Counted from the first letter of the stretch, positions 1-6,960 are shown. The stretch: DNA of 17,353 bases from Ruminococcus sp. AM22-13 (GCF_003471165.1 NZ_QRIL01000046.1:1-17353); one strand, 5' to 3'. Numbers and translations: made by a program. Notes: generated from the sequence alone by a model not told the origin.

Positions 1-2
1 GG

Positions 3-287
3 TATTTTCAATTTTCAACATCCACGATTTTTATTATACAGGAAGCTACTTATTTTGGAACATCTTTACCGGAGGTCGTTGAAATAAGAGATAGCGGAGA
101 GGGAAACAGTGTGTTGGTTGTTGATGCTGTATGTGATACATTTATATGTAATGATGCCGTTATTACAAGTGAGCTGACTGTTAAGTTCAACGATGATAAG
201 AGTTTTAAATATATGGGGAATAAAATTCTGAATAATGGTACGAAAGAAGTTCCCAAATATCAATATAGAATAAAAAGAAAGAACTGA
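3..287 (+). CDS. Partial gene, C-terminal 94 residues of an unrecognised protein
   Basis: The frame is open from the left edge to a TGA at 285-287, so only the C-terminus is present. The visible part is rich in beta-forming residues, with TSLPEVVEIRD, NSVLVVDAVCDTF and SELTVKFNDDKSFKYMGNKI, and ends in a basic KRKN tail. No membrane segment is visible. The stop codon lies in a hairpin shared with the convergent blaR1-like gene. From memory it resembles small Lachnospiraceae exported or lipoprotein families such as DUF6070, which I could not verify and do not assert. An overlapping antisense reading is less convincing because this frame runs without a break to a stop placed at a terminator. 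Confidence 0.6.
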   Translation, partial: YFQFSTSTIFIIQEATYFGTSLPEVVEIRDSGEGNSVLVVDAVCDTFICNDAVITSELTVKFNDDKSFKYMGNKILNNGTKEVPKYQYRIKRKN

Positions 288-306
288 TAACAACTATCAG
301 CCCTTT
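276..306. terminator. Bidirectional terminator between convergent genes
   Basis: CTGATA (284-289) and TATCAG (295-300) form a 6-bp stem around a five-base loop. On the minus strand the stem is followed by TTCTTTCTTTTTATTC, a good U-tract for ending blaR1 transcripts. On the plus strand it is followed by CCCTTTCATATTT, which is weaker. It overlaps the stop of the left partial gene. Confidence 0.55.
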
Positions 307-314
307 CATATTTG

Positions 315-2111
315 TTAATTCCATATATGTAATTTTTTTAAGATATCAGAAGTGATTTCAAATGCTTTTTTGCCAGTTGCATTAGAATCACTTTGGATAT
401 TGGTTGCAAAATAATAGCTGTTATCGGAAGTTTCTACATATCCGATAAACCAGCCGTTGATATCCTGTCCGTTGACACGACCGGTTCCAGTTTTTCCGTA
501 GAAATTACCATTAGGTGTACTGGCAATTTTTATAGCATTTTTAACAGAAAATACATTTTGGAAATTTAGATGGAATTCATTTGTGTTAAATTTTTTTAAT
601 AATGTTACTTGCTCTAAAGGCGAGATTTTTAATGAAAAATCGGACCAGTATAAATCCAGATTTGAACTGGTTGTTTGGTTTCCATATTCTATTTTATTCA
701 AAAATTCCTGGACTCTGTTAATTCCGAGCTGCGAATCAATTGCCTGGAAATACCAGTTAACGGAATTTTGCATAGCAGAGTTTAAATCCTGATCAGCTTC
801 CCAGGATGGAAAAGGAAAGGCATCACCATTCCATGTCATGGAAGAGTGTTCTGGTGTGATGATTCCGGATTCCAACCCTAATAATGCATCGTATATTTTG
901 TAGGTAGACTCTGGCGGAATACGTTTGGTGGCTTCTTCAAGATCGTATATTTTCCAGGAATCCAAATTATTGTCATACAAAACAAATGATCCATCATATG
1001 TTCCAAATGTTTCGGATATATCTAACAGGGAGATATTTTTGTCTGTATCACTAAAATGATATACGCTTTGAGTAGAGGCATCAATGGATAAAATGGGTGT
1101 ACATCCAATAAAAACAGCACTAATGACCAGATAAATTATCAATGCTCTCATTTTTTGATAAAGAGTTTCTTTCCTAAAAACGGCGATGTTGAGAATACGT
1201 CGTTTCATCTGCCTGAAATTTCCGGACATTCCAACTGCCAGTGGAGAGGAAAAAGAGGATATTTTTTCTGCAAAATTAATCAGTGTAGTTCCATAAGCTT
1301 GGTATTCATCAGCAGAAATCATCTGCAATACAGCAGAATCACAGGCTATTTCACGGTCACAGAGAATTTCTTTTAAAGTGTACCAAACAAAAGGGTTAAA
1401 CCAGTAGAGTATATTACTTATGACCATGAGGAAGCCAATAAATGTATCTTTGTGACGGTAATGCTGTAATTCGTGTAGCAGCATAAAACGCATATCATCA
1501 GGATTCAGTTCGGAAATTAAATGGATGGGAATGTAAATTCTGGGATGTATTATTCCGATTAAAACTGGTGATTTTAAAAATGCAGTACTGTAGACTGATA
1601 CTGGGTGAGAGATTTTAAGTTCCTTTAAACAATTGTAATAAATAGTTTTTACCTGCTGATTTTGAAGCGGGAGAGCAGATCTTTTTATGGAACGTACATA
1701 GTTTAATGAATGAAGGGTGAGGACTGACATAATCATAACACCCGTTATCCATATTAGAAAGAGTATGGTATTCAAGCCTCCAGAAAATTGACTACTGATG
1801 GAAACTGAAAAATCATTCACCTGGTTTAACAAAATATTTTGTGTATTACTGGTAAGTTCGGATAGCGTGTCGGTACCAGAGTTAAGTCCTGAGTCAGTTT
1901 GAAAAAAATGTAACCATGAAAAAAGTTGTGAGCCATGAATCTGTACAGGAAAAAATGGCACGGCAAGTAATAAAAATAAAAGAAAACAGAGATGGTACTG
2001 TGTAGTCGCAGATAAATATTTTTTCAGAAGTTTTTTTGTTCCGATTATTACAAGTGTAAAAATACATATGAAGATATTACTGATTAAAAAGTGGATGATC
2101 CAGTTGCTCAT
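315..2111 (-). CDS. blaR1: BlaR1/MecR1-family beta-lactam sensor-transducer (M56 protease plus penicillin-binding sensor domain)
   Basis: Integral membrane receptor of 598 residues, close to staphylococcal BlaR1 in length. Hydrophobic segments lie near residues 5-24, 39-56, 114-134 and 222-240, with another at 322-340 before the extracellular sensor. The cytoplasmic zinc protease has HELQH at 213-217 and a downstream REIACD with E254. The sensor domain has the serine-acylation motif STYK (402-405), SVN (450-452) and KTG (540-542), the class D-like penicillin-recognition set, so it should be acylated by beta-lactams. The start has AGGAGG six bases upstream. The gene begins 10 bases after the blaI-like stop, so the two form an operon. 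In this family acylation activates the protease and leads to loss of the BlaI repressor. No beta-lactamase gene is visible in the window, so the output gene is unknown. Confidence 0.93.
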   Translation of the reverse strand: MSNWIIHFLISNIFICIFTLVIIGTKKLLKKYLSATTQYHLCFLLFLLLAVPFFPVQIHGSQLFSWLHFFQTDSGLNSGTDTLSELTSNTQNILLNQVNDFSVSISSQFSGGLNTILFLIWITGVMIMSVLTLHSLNYVRSIKRSALPLQNQQVKTIYYNCLKELKISHPVSVYSTAFLKSPVLIGIIHPRIYIPIHLISELNPDDMRFMLLHELQHYRHKDTFIGFLMVISNILYWFNPFVWYTLKEILCDREIACDSAVLQMISADEYQAYGTTLINFAEKISSFSSPLAVGMSGNFRQMKRRILNIAVFRKETLYQKMRALIIYLVISAVFIGCTPILSIDASTQSVYHFSDTDKNISLLDISETFGTYDGSFVLYDNNLDSWKIYDLEEATKRIPPESTYKIYDALLGLESGIITPEHSSMTWNGDAFPFPSWEADQDLNSAMQNSVNWYFQAIDSQLGINRVQEFLNKIEYGNQTTSSNLDLYWSDFSLKISPLEQVTLLKKFNTNEFHLNFQNVFSVKNAIKIASTPNGNFYGKTGTGRVNGQDINGWFIGYVETSDNSYYFATNIQSDSNATGKKAFEITSDILKKLHIWN

Positions 2112-2121
2112 TCAAAACCTC

Positions 2122-2493
2122 CTATTTCTGATGTTTTGATAATAAATGGCGTAAGTTATCAATTTCTGTTGAAGAGAGCTTATCGTCTTCAAGGTAAGAA
2201 GCCAGCATAGAAGAAAGATTTCCATTATAATATCGCTTTAAAAAAGAATTGCTTTCCTGGCGTATATATTCATCTTCTTGGACTAATGGAGTATAGACAA
2301 ATACCCGGCTTTGTTTTTCGTAGGAAAGAGCTTTTTTGGAAACAAGTCTCTTGATAAGAGTTTGAATTGTTTTTGGACTCCAGCTGGTAGTTAGAGTAAG
2401 TTTTTCTGTAATTTCATTTGTATTGATGGGAGCATATTTCCATACAATTTTCATAACTTCAAATTCGGCTTCTGAAATCTGGGGTAGTGACAT
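2122..2493 (-). CDS. blaI: BlaI/MecI-family winged-helix repressor
   Basis: A 123-residue protein of normal BlaI/MecI length. An N-terminal winged helix covers about residues 5-70, starting SEAEFEVMKIVWKY and including SPKTIQTLIKRLVSKKAL. A C-terminal dimerisation helix follows (about 76-120). The RBS AGGAGG is eight bases from the ATG. In the family the dimer blocks transcription at TACA..TGTA dyads, and such dyads overlap this gene's own promoter. Staphylococcal BlaI is cut at an Asn-Phe pair late in the protein; by my eye alignment the equivalent here is S99-Y100, so cleavage specificity may differ. It is co-transcribed with the downstream blaR1-like gene. Confidence 0.92.
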   Translation of the reverse strand: MSLPQISEAEFEVMKIVWKYAPINTNEITEKLTLTTSWSPKTIQTLIKRLVSKKALSYEKQSRVFVYTPLVQEDEYIRQESNSFLKRYYNGNLSSMLASYLEDDKLSSTEIDNLRHLLSKHQK

Positions 2494-2515
2494 AATAAAA
2501 TCCTCCTGCTAAATC

Positions 2516-2564
2516 CTACATATGTAATAAATATATTATATTACTTGTAGAAGAAAAAAGTCAA
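2516..2564 (-). promoter_or_regulatory. Promoter and two BlaI-type operators for blaI-blaR1
   Basis: Read on the minus strand there is TTGACT (2559-2564), an 18-base spacer and TATAAT (2535-2540). A perfect palindrome TACATATGTA (2517-2526) lies just downstream of the -10. A second, shorter dyad TACTTGTA (2542-2549) lies between -35 and -10. The first matches the staphylococcal bla/mec operator core as I remember it. This arrangement fits autorepression by BlaI. Confidence 0.8.
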
Positions 2565-2614
2565 ATGGCAGATGATATATAGAATATAAAATTAATAATG
2601 TAGAGGCAATAAAG

Positions 2615-3028
2615 GTGAAAAAGATAGAAATTATTGAGAGAATCACAGATGCTAATGGAAGCATAAGTGAAAACATATTGACTAGCTGGGAACATAAAAA
2701 CCAATTCATACCGGAAATTATAAGGTTTGGAGAATTAAAAATATATCTACAGGAACGAATTGTTAAAAAGAATGATAGTGATGTTCATCTTTCAAAATAT
2801 GAATATGATATTTTACTTCTTTTAGCGAAAAGTCCAGGTAGAATATTTGGAAAAGAAATGGTTTATGATCTGGTATGGAATGAACCTTATTCCGGTGATT
2901 ATAATGTGGTTATGCGACATATCTGCAATATCAGAGAAAAAATAGAAGATGATCCTGGACAACCATTATATATACAAACAGTACGAGGTGTAGGATATCG
3001 GTTTAACGGAAATTTAGGCAGCGAGTGA
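2615..3028 (+). CDS. Stand-alone OmpR/PhoB-type winged-helix protein without a receiver domain
   Basis: 137 residues. The region from about 36 to 131 is a typical OmpR-family effector domain: FGELKIYLQERIV, LSKYEYDILLLLAKSPGRIFGKEMVYDLVW, a recognition helix around DYNVVMRHICNIREKIED, and the closing IQTVRGVGYRF. The first 35 residues are not a receiver domain and contain no phosphoacceptor region, so DNA binding is probably not controlled by a partner kinase in the usual way. The start is GTG with AGAGG eight bases upstream. It is divergent from blaI and shares the 120-base region holding the BlaI-type operators, so BlaI might also affect it (inference). The stop overlaps a terminator hairpin. 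It could be a remnant or a dedicated small regulator; the intact domain favours the latter. Confidence 0.8.
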   Translation: MKKIEIIERITDANGSISENILTSWEHKNQFIPEIIRFGELKIYLQERIVKKNDSDVHLSKYEYDILLLLAKSPGRIFGKEMVYDLVWNEPYSGDYNVVMRHICNIREKIEDDPGQPLYIQTVRGVGYRFNGNLGSE

Positions 3029-3047
3029 AATCGCTGCCTATTATTAT
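3015..3047 (+). terminator. Rho-independent terminator after the winged-helix gene
   Basis: A perfect 10-bp stem pairs TAGGCAGCGA (3015-3024) with TCGCTGCCTA (3031-3040) around GTGAAA, followed by TTATTAT. The stop codon of the upstream gene is in the loop. It may also slow transcription from the convergent relaxase gene. Confidence 0.75.
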
Positions 3048-3051
3048 GGTT

Positions 3052-4431
3052 TTACAAAGAAGGAAGTTTGTTATGAGAAGATCTTTGTATTTCAGGAGCA
3101 TCCTGTTTGAGATATTTGGACAGGTTTTGATGTATCAATTCCAACTCTTTTATTTCTTGCTTAAAAGAAACGTATTGAGTATTTAGTGATTCCTTTCTGG
3201 AAATAAGATCTGAAAGTTGCTCTTGTAACTTATTGGAATTAAGATGCTTTAGATCCATGCCATTTTCCTGTAAAATATGTTCAGCACCCGCGAAAAGAAT
3301 AATTTGAGATTCATATTTACGGAAATAACGATCTGGATCTTTGGAGCTTTTATAATGGTCGTCGTAAATTTTATTTTTCTGATATTGTTCGGCATATTTT
3401 AGCATTTCTCGAAGATGGCGTATCTGAGACTCGAGAGAAACAACAGAGGTATTTACCTCTTTTTGCTGCATATGTAACAAGGCTATGCGGTCTTCAAGTT
3501 CTGAAAAATTATGTAGATTATGTGTGAACATCTTGTTATATTCAGCAGAGACAATTTTTAAATTTTCCTTATTTGCCCATTTCTGAAGTCCAATGTTTCC
3601 TGCTATATTGGGAGTGTTGGTGTCTATTAACTTATTACGAACAGAAGGAACAGTAGTTCTGTGAAGCTTATTATTAATGCGTTCTTTGATACGTTCCTTA
3701 GTAAAGTTCTTTCCTAAAGATTTAGCACTTCCACGCACTGGACGGGACATATCGGGAGAACGAAAGGTAATGTATTTTCTGCTGTTTTCGCCAAATTCTG
3801 CGTTTTTTATTTCATATCCTTTAGCTTCCATAAATGTAAGAAATTCTGAATAAGTGGAAACGATTCGGATTGTCTGGTTGATATCTTTTCGCAGCTGCGC
3901 TTTTTTACTGGATTCAGATTTATTTGCAGCCCATTCATTGTATTTCATTCCCTTTTTACCATTTGGCATAATTGTGGACAGGTTATGTTCCTGGCATAAA
4001 GTGTCGCTGAGATTTCGTATTTTCCAGTAATTCTTTTTACAGTCATGGTAATGAGAAAAAGTGATGTTATCTGCAGAACAGAAAATTAAATGGTTATGTA
4101 CATGACCTTTATCAGTGTGTGTTGTCAGAACATAGGAGTATTTTCCCTCCAGTAAGCGATCCGCAAGTTCTCTGCCGATTTGATGGGCTTCTTCATAGGA
4201 AACTTCACCAGGGGAAAATGCCTGAATCAGATGAAATGCCTTATTTGTATTGTGCGGATCTCTGCAGTCATGTGTATGATCCAAAGTGTATTTAAAGTCA
4301 AGAACGGCTGTTTCGGGAGAGCAGGCAAAGGAAGAAATATATAGATTCTGGTCAGTTTTATCTGGATTGCAGATGTATTCTATTGCTTTATCAACGGTTG
4401 TTTTGATACCATGGATTTTTGTAACTGCCAT
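3052..4431 (-). CDS. Relaxase/mobilisation nuclease (PF03432, MOBP-like)
   Basis: 459 residues. Relaxases nick one strand at oriT and carry it into the recipient through a conjugation channel. The N-terminus MAVTKIHGIKTTVDKAIEYI fits the family, with Y19 the likely catalytic tyrosine. The metal-binding histidine motif is HTDKGHVHNH at 105-114. From about residue 290 the protein is charged and helical, with heptad-like stretches suggesting a coiled coil. The ATG lies inside the 3' end of mobC (52-base overlap), so the two are translationally linked; AAGGAG lies 14 bases upstream, which is rather far and may reflect coupling. No type IV secretion genes accompany it, so transfer would need a helper element. 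The family is clear; the subfamily assignment is tentative. Confidence 0.9.
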   Translation of the reverse strand: MAVTKIHGIKTTVDKAIEYICNPDKTDQNLYISSFACSPETAVLDFKYTLDHTHDCRDPHNTNKAFHLIQAFSPGEVSYEEAHQIGRELADRLLEGKYSYVLTTHTDKGHVHNHLIFCSADNITFSHYHDCKKNYWKIRNLSDTLCQEHNLSTIMPNGKKGMKYNEWAANKSESSKKAQLRKDINQTIRIVSTYSEFLTFMEAKGYEIKNAEFGENSRKYITFRSPDMSRPVRGSAKSLGKNFTKERIKERINNKLHRTTVPSVRNKLIDTNTPNIAGNIGLQKWANKENLKIVSAEYNKMFTHNLHNFSELEDRIALLHMQQKEVNTSVVSLESQIRHLREMLKYAEQYQKNKIYDDHYKSSKDPDRYFRKYESQIILFAGAEHILQENGMDLKHLNSNKLQEQLSDLISRKESLNTQYVSFKQEIKELELIHQNLSKYLKQDAPEIQRSSHNKLPSL

Positions 4432-4721
4432 ATTTTTTCCATTAACTCCTTTATATCGTCCAGGTCCTTTGGGTAAACTGTATTGGTACTGTTTATACGA
4501 TGGGTGATCTGATTCAAATTGCTGCTGATATTGCCCAGCAGGGTATTCATTTTTCGGATATGAGAGTAGTCTACTTCATATACAAATCCATATAAGATCA
4601 TTTTCCGTAGAAAGGCAGATTTGCTTTTCATCCTGGAAAGACGATATTTTTCTTCTAAAATGTATTGTTCGTCATCATTCAAATAAAATTGTACGGGATG
4701 AATTCTGGTACGTTTGCTCAT
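4380..4721 (-). CDS. mobC: MobC-like relaxosome accessory protein
   Basis: 113 residues. It begins MSKRTRIHPVQFYLNDDEQYILEEKYRLSRMKSK, similar to a ribbon-helix-helix DNA-binding start, and contains NTLLGNISSNLNQITHRINS near residues 59-78, the Asn-rich segment typical of plasmid MobC proteins (PF05713). Such proteins help the relaxase open and bind oriT. The start has GGAGG six bases upstream. It is the first gene of the mobC-relaxase pair and is transcribed away from the structured candidate oriT at 4921-5030. Confidence 0.85.
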   Translation of the reverse strand: MSKRTRIHPVQFYLNDDEQYILEEKYRLSRMKSKSAFLRKMILYGFVYEVDYSHIRKMNTLLGNISSNLNQITHRINSTNTVYPKDLDDIKELMEKIWQLQKSMVSKQPLIKQ

Positions 4722-4766
4722 TGAAATCCTCCAATTCGTTTTTTTCTATAAAAAAGAGTACAAAAA

Positions 4767-4796
4767 AACTGTCTAACCAGTTCGGCTATGACAGTT
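4767..4796. repeat. Inverted repeat upstream of mobC
   Basis: AACTGTC (4767-4773) and GACAGTT (4790-4796) are perfect 7-base inverted arms about 50 bases before the mobC start. This could be a MobC or relaxase autoregulatory site, or part of oriT. Only the symmetry is seen. Confidence 0.45.
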
Positions 4797-4899
4797 ATAT
4801 TACTTGGCTGTATGATGTTTTGGACAGATGTGTCTACAGTTTATTTTAACAGGAGTAGGCGGAAGCGTCAAATTAAGAAATTATAAAATATGAGAGGGC

Positions 4900-5030
4900 C
4901 AGGGATACTCCCTGATACATTTTTACAAAATAAACCGAAGGGGAAATTTTGTAAAATGAGCCAGGTGTCATGACACTGGCAGTGCTTGCTTCTTTTGGGG
5001 TGTAGCCTGCAAAGCAGGCTATGCAAAAGC
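4900..5030. other. oriT: Candidate oriT of the PF03432 relaxase (cluster of four hairpins)
   Basis: Four dyads sit close together in non-coding DNA beside mobC. They are CAGGGA/TCCCTG (4900-4914); TTTTACAAAAT with ATTTTGTAAAA (4921-4931 and 4946-4956, perfect 11-base arms); the palindrome GTGTCATGACAC (4965-4976), flanked by GCCA and TGGC; and TAGCCTGC-AAA-GCAGGCTA (5003-5021), enclosed by CTTTTG (4992-4997) and CAAAAG (5024-5029). Position and density of inverted repeats are what an oriT for the adjacent relaxase would show. The GGGGTGTAGCC motif (4997-5007) is familiar to me from similar Firmicutes elements, but I cannot fix a nick site. Confidence 0.6.
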
Positions 5031-5060
5031 TATAAACATAAATAGAACTGTGAGAAGTGG

Positions 5061-5089
5061 TTGAGAATATAATCCTGATAGCGTATAAT
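5061..5089 (+). promoter_or_regulatory. SigA-type promoter for the YjbR-family gene
   Basis: TTGAGA (5061-5066), a 17-base spacer and TATAAT (5084-5089) point toward the gene starting at 5121. CTGAT and ATCAG flank the -10 region and could be a small operator. Confidence 0.65.
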
Positions 5090-5120
5090 CAGAGCAAGAA
5101 ATCGTAAGTGAGGGATAAAT

Positions 5121-5480
5121 TTGGAACGTGAAGAAATTTTTCAATATGTGAAAGAGCAATATGGAACGGAACCGGAATATTTATGGAAAAAAGATCCTGA
5201 TTCTGCGGTGCTTCGACATAAAAATGGAAAATGGTATGCTATAATTATGGCAGTGAAAAAGAAAACACTGGGATTAGAAGAAGATGGAAAAATTAATATC
5301 CTGGATGTAAAATGTGACCCTGATCTGGTTGGGATGTTAATTCAAACGTATGGATTTTTACCGGGGTATCATATGAATAAGCGACACTGGATTACGATTC
5401 TTTTGGATGAATCTGTCAGTGAAGCTAAGACGCTAGATTTTCTGGATATGAGTTATGATTTAATTGACAGTGGGAAGTAA
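5121..5480 (+). CDS. MmcQ/YjbR family protein
   Basis: 119 residues, the usual length for this family (PF04237), which has a CyaY-like alpha/beta fold and a supposed double-stranded DNA-binding role. Diagnostic stretches are YGTEPEYLWKKDPDSAVLRHKNGKWYAIIM near residues 14-43, the aspartate-rich NILDVKCDPDLVGML, and PGYHMNKRHWITILLDESV. The start is TTG with GAGGGA six bases upstream and no earlier in-frame alternative; a matching promoter lies 30 bases further up. It is divergent from mobC across the candidate oriT. Its role in a mobile element is unknown; it is often cargo in such elements. Confidence 0.85.
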   Translation: MEREEIFQYVKEQYGTEPEYLWKKDPDSAVLRHKNGKWYAIIMAVKKKTLGLEEDGKINILDVKCDPDLVGMLIQTYGFLPGYHMNKRHWITILLDESVSEAKTLDFLDMSYDLIDSGK

Positions 5481-5533
5481 TTAAAATTAAAAAGGAAGCC
5501 TTTCAGAAAAATTTCTGATCGGCTCCCAGGTAT

Positions 5534-5872
5534 TCATTCTGGATATGTATAAGTTGATCTTTGCAACAGGATATTTTCCCAATCTCGTTCATGGCGCAGC
5601 ACTCGGAGAATATGAATCTCTTTTGTTTCTTCCATTATAATATAAAAAATAATAGATGGCGGAAAAGATCTTTTATGTATGGAATATCCTCTGTACAGAA
5701 TTTGAGTTCGGGGAAAGGCAGTACTGAACTGGCCTAAATTCTGCATTTGTTCTTTCAGATCAGATTGAAAACGGTCAGCACGTTGCTGGCCGAATTCTTC
5801 TTCAATATAATCTGCAATGTCTGTGACATCGTAAATTGCTTCCCAGGTTAAAATAATTTTATATTCTTGCAT
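5534..5872 (-). CDS. RelE/ParE-family toxin of a toxin-antitoxin pair
   Basis: 112 residues from the chosen ATG. The start MQEYKIILTWEAIYDVTDIADYIEEEFG is the classic ParE/RelE opening of a beta strand followed by helices, and FPRTQILYRGYSIHKRSFPPSIIFYIIMEETKEIHILRVLRHERDW is the family's central sheet ending in the conserved H-x-R-D/NW-like motif. ParE toxins target gyrase and RelE toxins cut mRNA; which applies here cannot be told. A start four codons earlier (5884) is possible, but its Shine-Dalgarno would abut the ATG, whereas for 5872 AAGGG lies 12 bases away. The gene overlaps the antitoxin by 14 bases, as expected for a coupled pair that stabilises the element. Confidence 0.85.
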   Translation of the reverse strand: MQEYKIILTWEAIYDVTDIADYIEEEFGQQRADRFQSDLKEQMQNLGQFSTAFPRTQILYRGYSIHKRSFPPSIIFYIIMEETKEIHILRVLRHERDWENILLQRSTYTYPE

Positions 5873-6032
5873 TTCTTCGTGCATCCCTTAATTCTGTGAT
5901 TTTGCGAAAAGCATCTTCCAGTGGCAATTCACGACCAGCTTCCATATCATCAATTCCCCGGTCTAACATGCGGAGAAGATGATTGTTTTCCTGGTTTTTA
6001 TCGGTTGTAGGGACTTTTTTTGTTAATTCCAT
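5859..6032 (-). CDS. Short antitoxin partner of the ParE/RelE toxin (57 residues)
   Basis: A small reading frame directly upstream of the toxin and overlapping its start. It begins MELTKKVPTTDKNQENNHLL and continues with DRGIDDMEAGRELPLEDAFRK and a basic ITELRDARRNARI tail. The E.GRxLPLEDAF-like segment resembles the toxin-binding part of many short Firmicutes antitoxins. GGAG lies seven bases before the ATG, and a promoter candidate lies 60-90 bases upstream. No DNA-binding domain is obvious in so short a protein. Position, overlap and RBS make it a real gene; it is easily missed because of its size. Confidence 0.8.
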   Translation of the reverse strand: MELTKKVPTTDKNQENNHLLRMLDRGIDDMEAGRELPLEDAFRKITELRDARRNARI

Positions 6033-6092
6033 GAAATCACTCCAATCATACGGTTTATAAATAGTGTATGTTGTTCAGAAGTATCTATCCAT

Positions 6093-6121
6093 AGTTTAGC
6101 ATAGAATAGGCAGCAATACAA
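6093..6121 (-). promoter_or_regulatory. Promoter candidate for the toxin-antitoxin operon
   Basis: On the minus strand, TTGTAT (6116-6121), a 17-base spacer and TAAACT (6093-6098) precede the antitoxin by about 60 bases. The spacing is ideal and the hexamers are moderate matches. Confidence 0.4.
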
Positions 6122-6126
6122 TTGAA

Positions 6127-6390
6127 TTATTTTGCAGGAGCGTCCGTCAGACCAAGAAGATATTCGCAGGAAACATTAAATACTTCGGCCAGTGCGACAA
6201 CTTCGTAGTCGGGAACGAAACGTGTGCCTTGTTCAATTCGCAGGATTGCCAGATCATTAAAATCATATCCTGCAAGTTGTAATTTGGCAGCGAGTGTTTT
6301 CTGAGTAAGATTATGAGCCTTTCGTAATTCTTTTACCCGTTGTCCTATTCTGTTTTTATTGTTCGTTTTTTTATCCCAATAAATAATCAT
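6127..6390 (-). CDS. Small XRE-family transcriptional regulator (87 residues)
   Basis: Most of the protein is one Cro/C1-type helix-turn-helix domain (about residues 14-80): IGQRVKELRKAHNLTQKTLAAKLQLAGYD, then NDLAILRIEQGTRFVPDYEVVALAEVFNVSCEYLLGL. The insert between helices 2 and 3 (LQLAGYDFND) is the variant common in small Lachnospiraceae XRE proteins. I chose ATG at 6390 because GAGG lies six bases upstream; a TTG four codons earlier has no suitable site. It is divergent from the gene at 6562, and the space between holds two copies of a 15-base repeat that may be its operators. Confidence 0.85.
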   Translation of the reverse strand: MIIYWDKKTNNKNRIGQRVKELRKAHNLTQKTLAAKLQLAGYDFNDLAILRIEQGTRFVPDYEVVALAEVFNVSCEYLLGLTDAPAK

Positions 6391-6406
6391 TCTGATCCTC
6401 AAAAGT

Positions 6407-6474
6407 TTCTAAAGATGAAGTATTATTATTGATTTTAAGGAAAAATATTGTTACTATACTTCTAAAGATGAAGT
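6407..6474. repeat. Paired 15-base repeats, candidate operators
   Basis: TTCTAAAGATGAAGT occurs at 6407-6421 and 6460-6474, 53 bases apart, about five helical turns. The second copy extends to ACTTC-TAAAGAT-GAAGT (6458-6474), an imperfect dyad. The pair lies between the divergent XRE gene and the 6562 gene and overlaps a likely plus-strand -10 (TATACT, 6455-6460). Confidence 0.6.
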
Positions 6475-6561
6475 TTTTGGAAAGTTTATTTGATTTTTGA
6501 AATAAGAAAATGATAATGCTGCCTGTAATGAGAAATAATTCTAATGAGAGGTGGAAAGAAG

Positions 6562-6897
6562 ATGAATGAATTTTATGAAGCAGTATCGAATTTATTTGAG
6601 GAATTGCGCTGTGACTCCGGAGAAAGAGAATATACAGTACAGCCGGAAGAATGGAAAGAAGCAGAGAAGAATTTGAAACAAATACAAAAGAAGCTGCCAC
6701 TACATCTGGAAAAAATCCCAGAGCGTGAGCAGAATTTCTGGAATAAATATCTGGATCAGTTAGAACATTTCCATTATGAAGAGGAGCAGCGGGCTTATTA
6801 CCAGGGAATGATGGATGTAGTTGAGTTTCTTATTAATATAGGGGCAATAAAGAAATCCACGAATGTTAAGAGAATGATAGAAAAATATGCACGTTAA
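6562..6897 (+). CDS. Small acidic helical protein of unknown function (111 residues)
   Basis: I do not recognise a named family. The protein is almost all predicted helix and strongly charged: MNEFYEAVSNLFEELRCDSGEREYTVQPEEW, a lysine/glutamate middle, and a C-terminal HYEEEQRAYYQGMMDVVEFLINIGAIK. There is no signal peptide or membrane segment. ATG at 6562 is preferred over the in-frame ATG six codons earlier because AGAGGTGG lies between them at good spacing. The gene is followed by a strong terminator, so it is a monocistronic unit, and it is divergent from an XRE regulator that may control it. Proteins of this kind often accompany mobilisable elements in gut Clostridia (memory, unverified). 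Confidence 0.7.
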   Translation: MNEFYEAVSNLFEELRCDSGEREYTVQPEEWKEAEKNLKQIQKKLPLHLEKIPEREQNFWNKYLDQLEHFHYEEEQRAYYQGMMDVVEFLINIGAIKKSTNVKRMIEKYAR

Positions 6898-6902
6898 GAG
6901 TG

Positions 6903-6930
6903 GCGGTATGGGAAACCATACCGCTTCTTC
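6903..6930 (+). terminator. Rho-independent terminator
   Basis: A perfect 9-bp stem GCGGTATGG/CCATACCGC (6903-6911 and 6916-6924) with a GAAA tetraloop, followed by TTCTTC, ends the 6562-6897 transcript. Confidence 0.8.
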
Positions 6931-6960
6931 AGAATAATTCAGATAGAATTCAAATGAATT

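Noticed and set aside
583..792. Plus-strand frame inside the blaR1 gene
   Set aside because: It overlaps the essential sensor domain antisense, with no independent evidence.
5488..5530. Hairpin GGAAGCC..GGCTCCC with inner TCAGAA/TTCTGA as a terminator between the YjbR and toxin genes
   Set aside because: The outer stem is imperfect and no U-tract follows on either strand. It may work but I cannot support it as a terminator.
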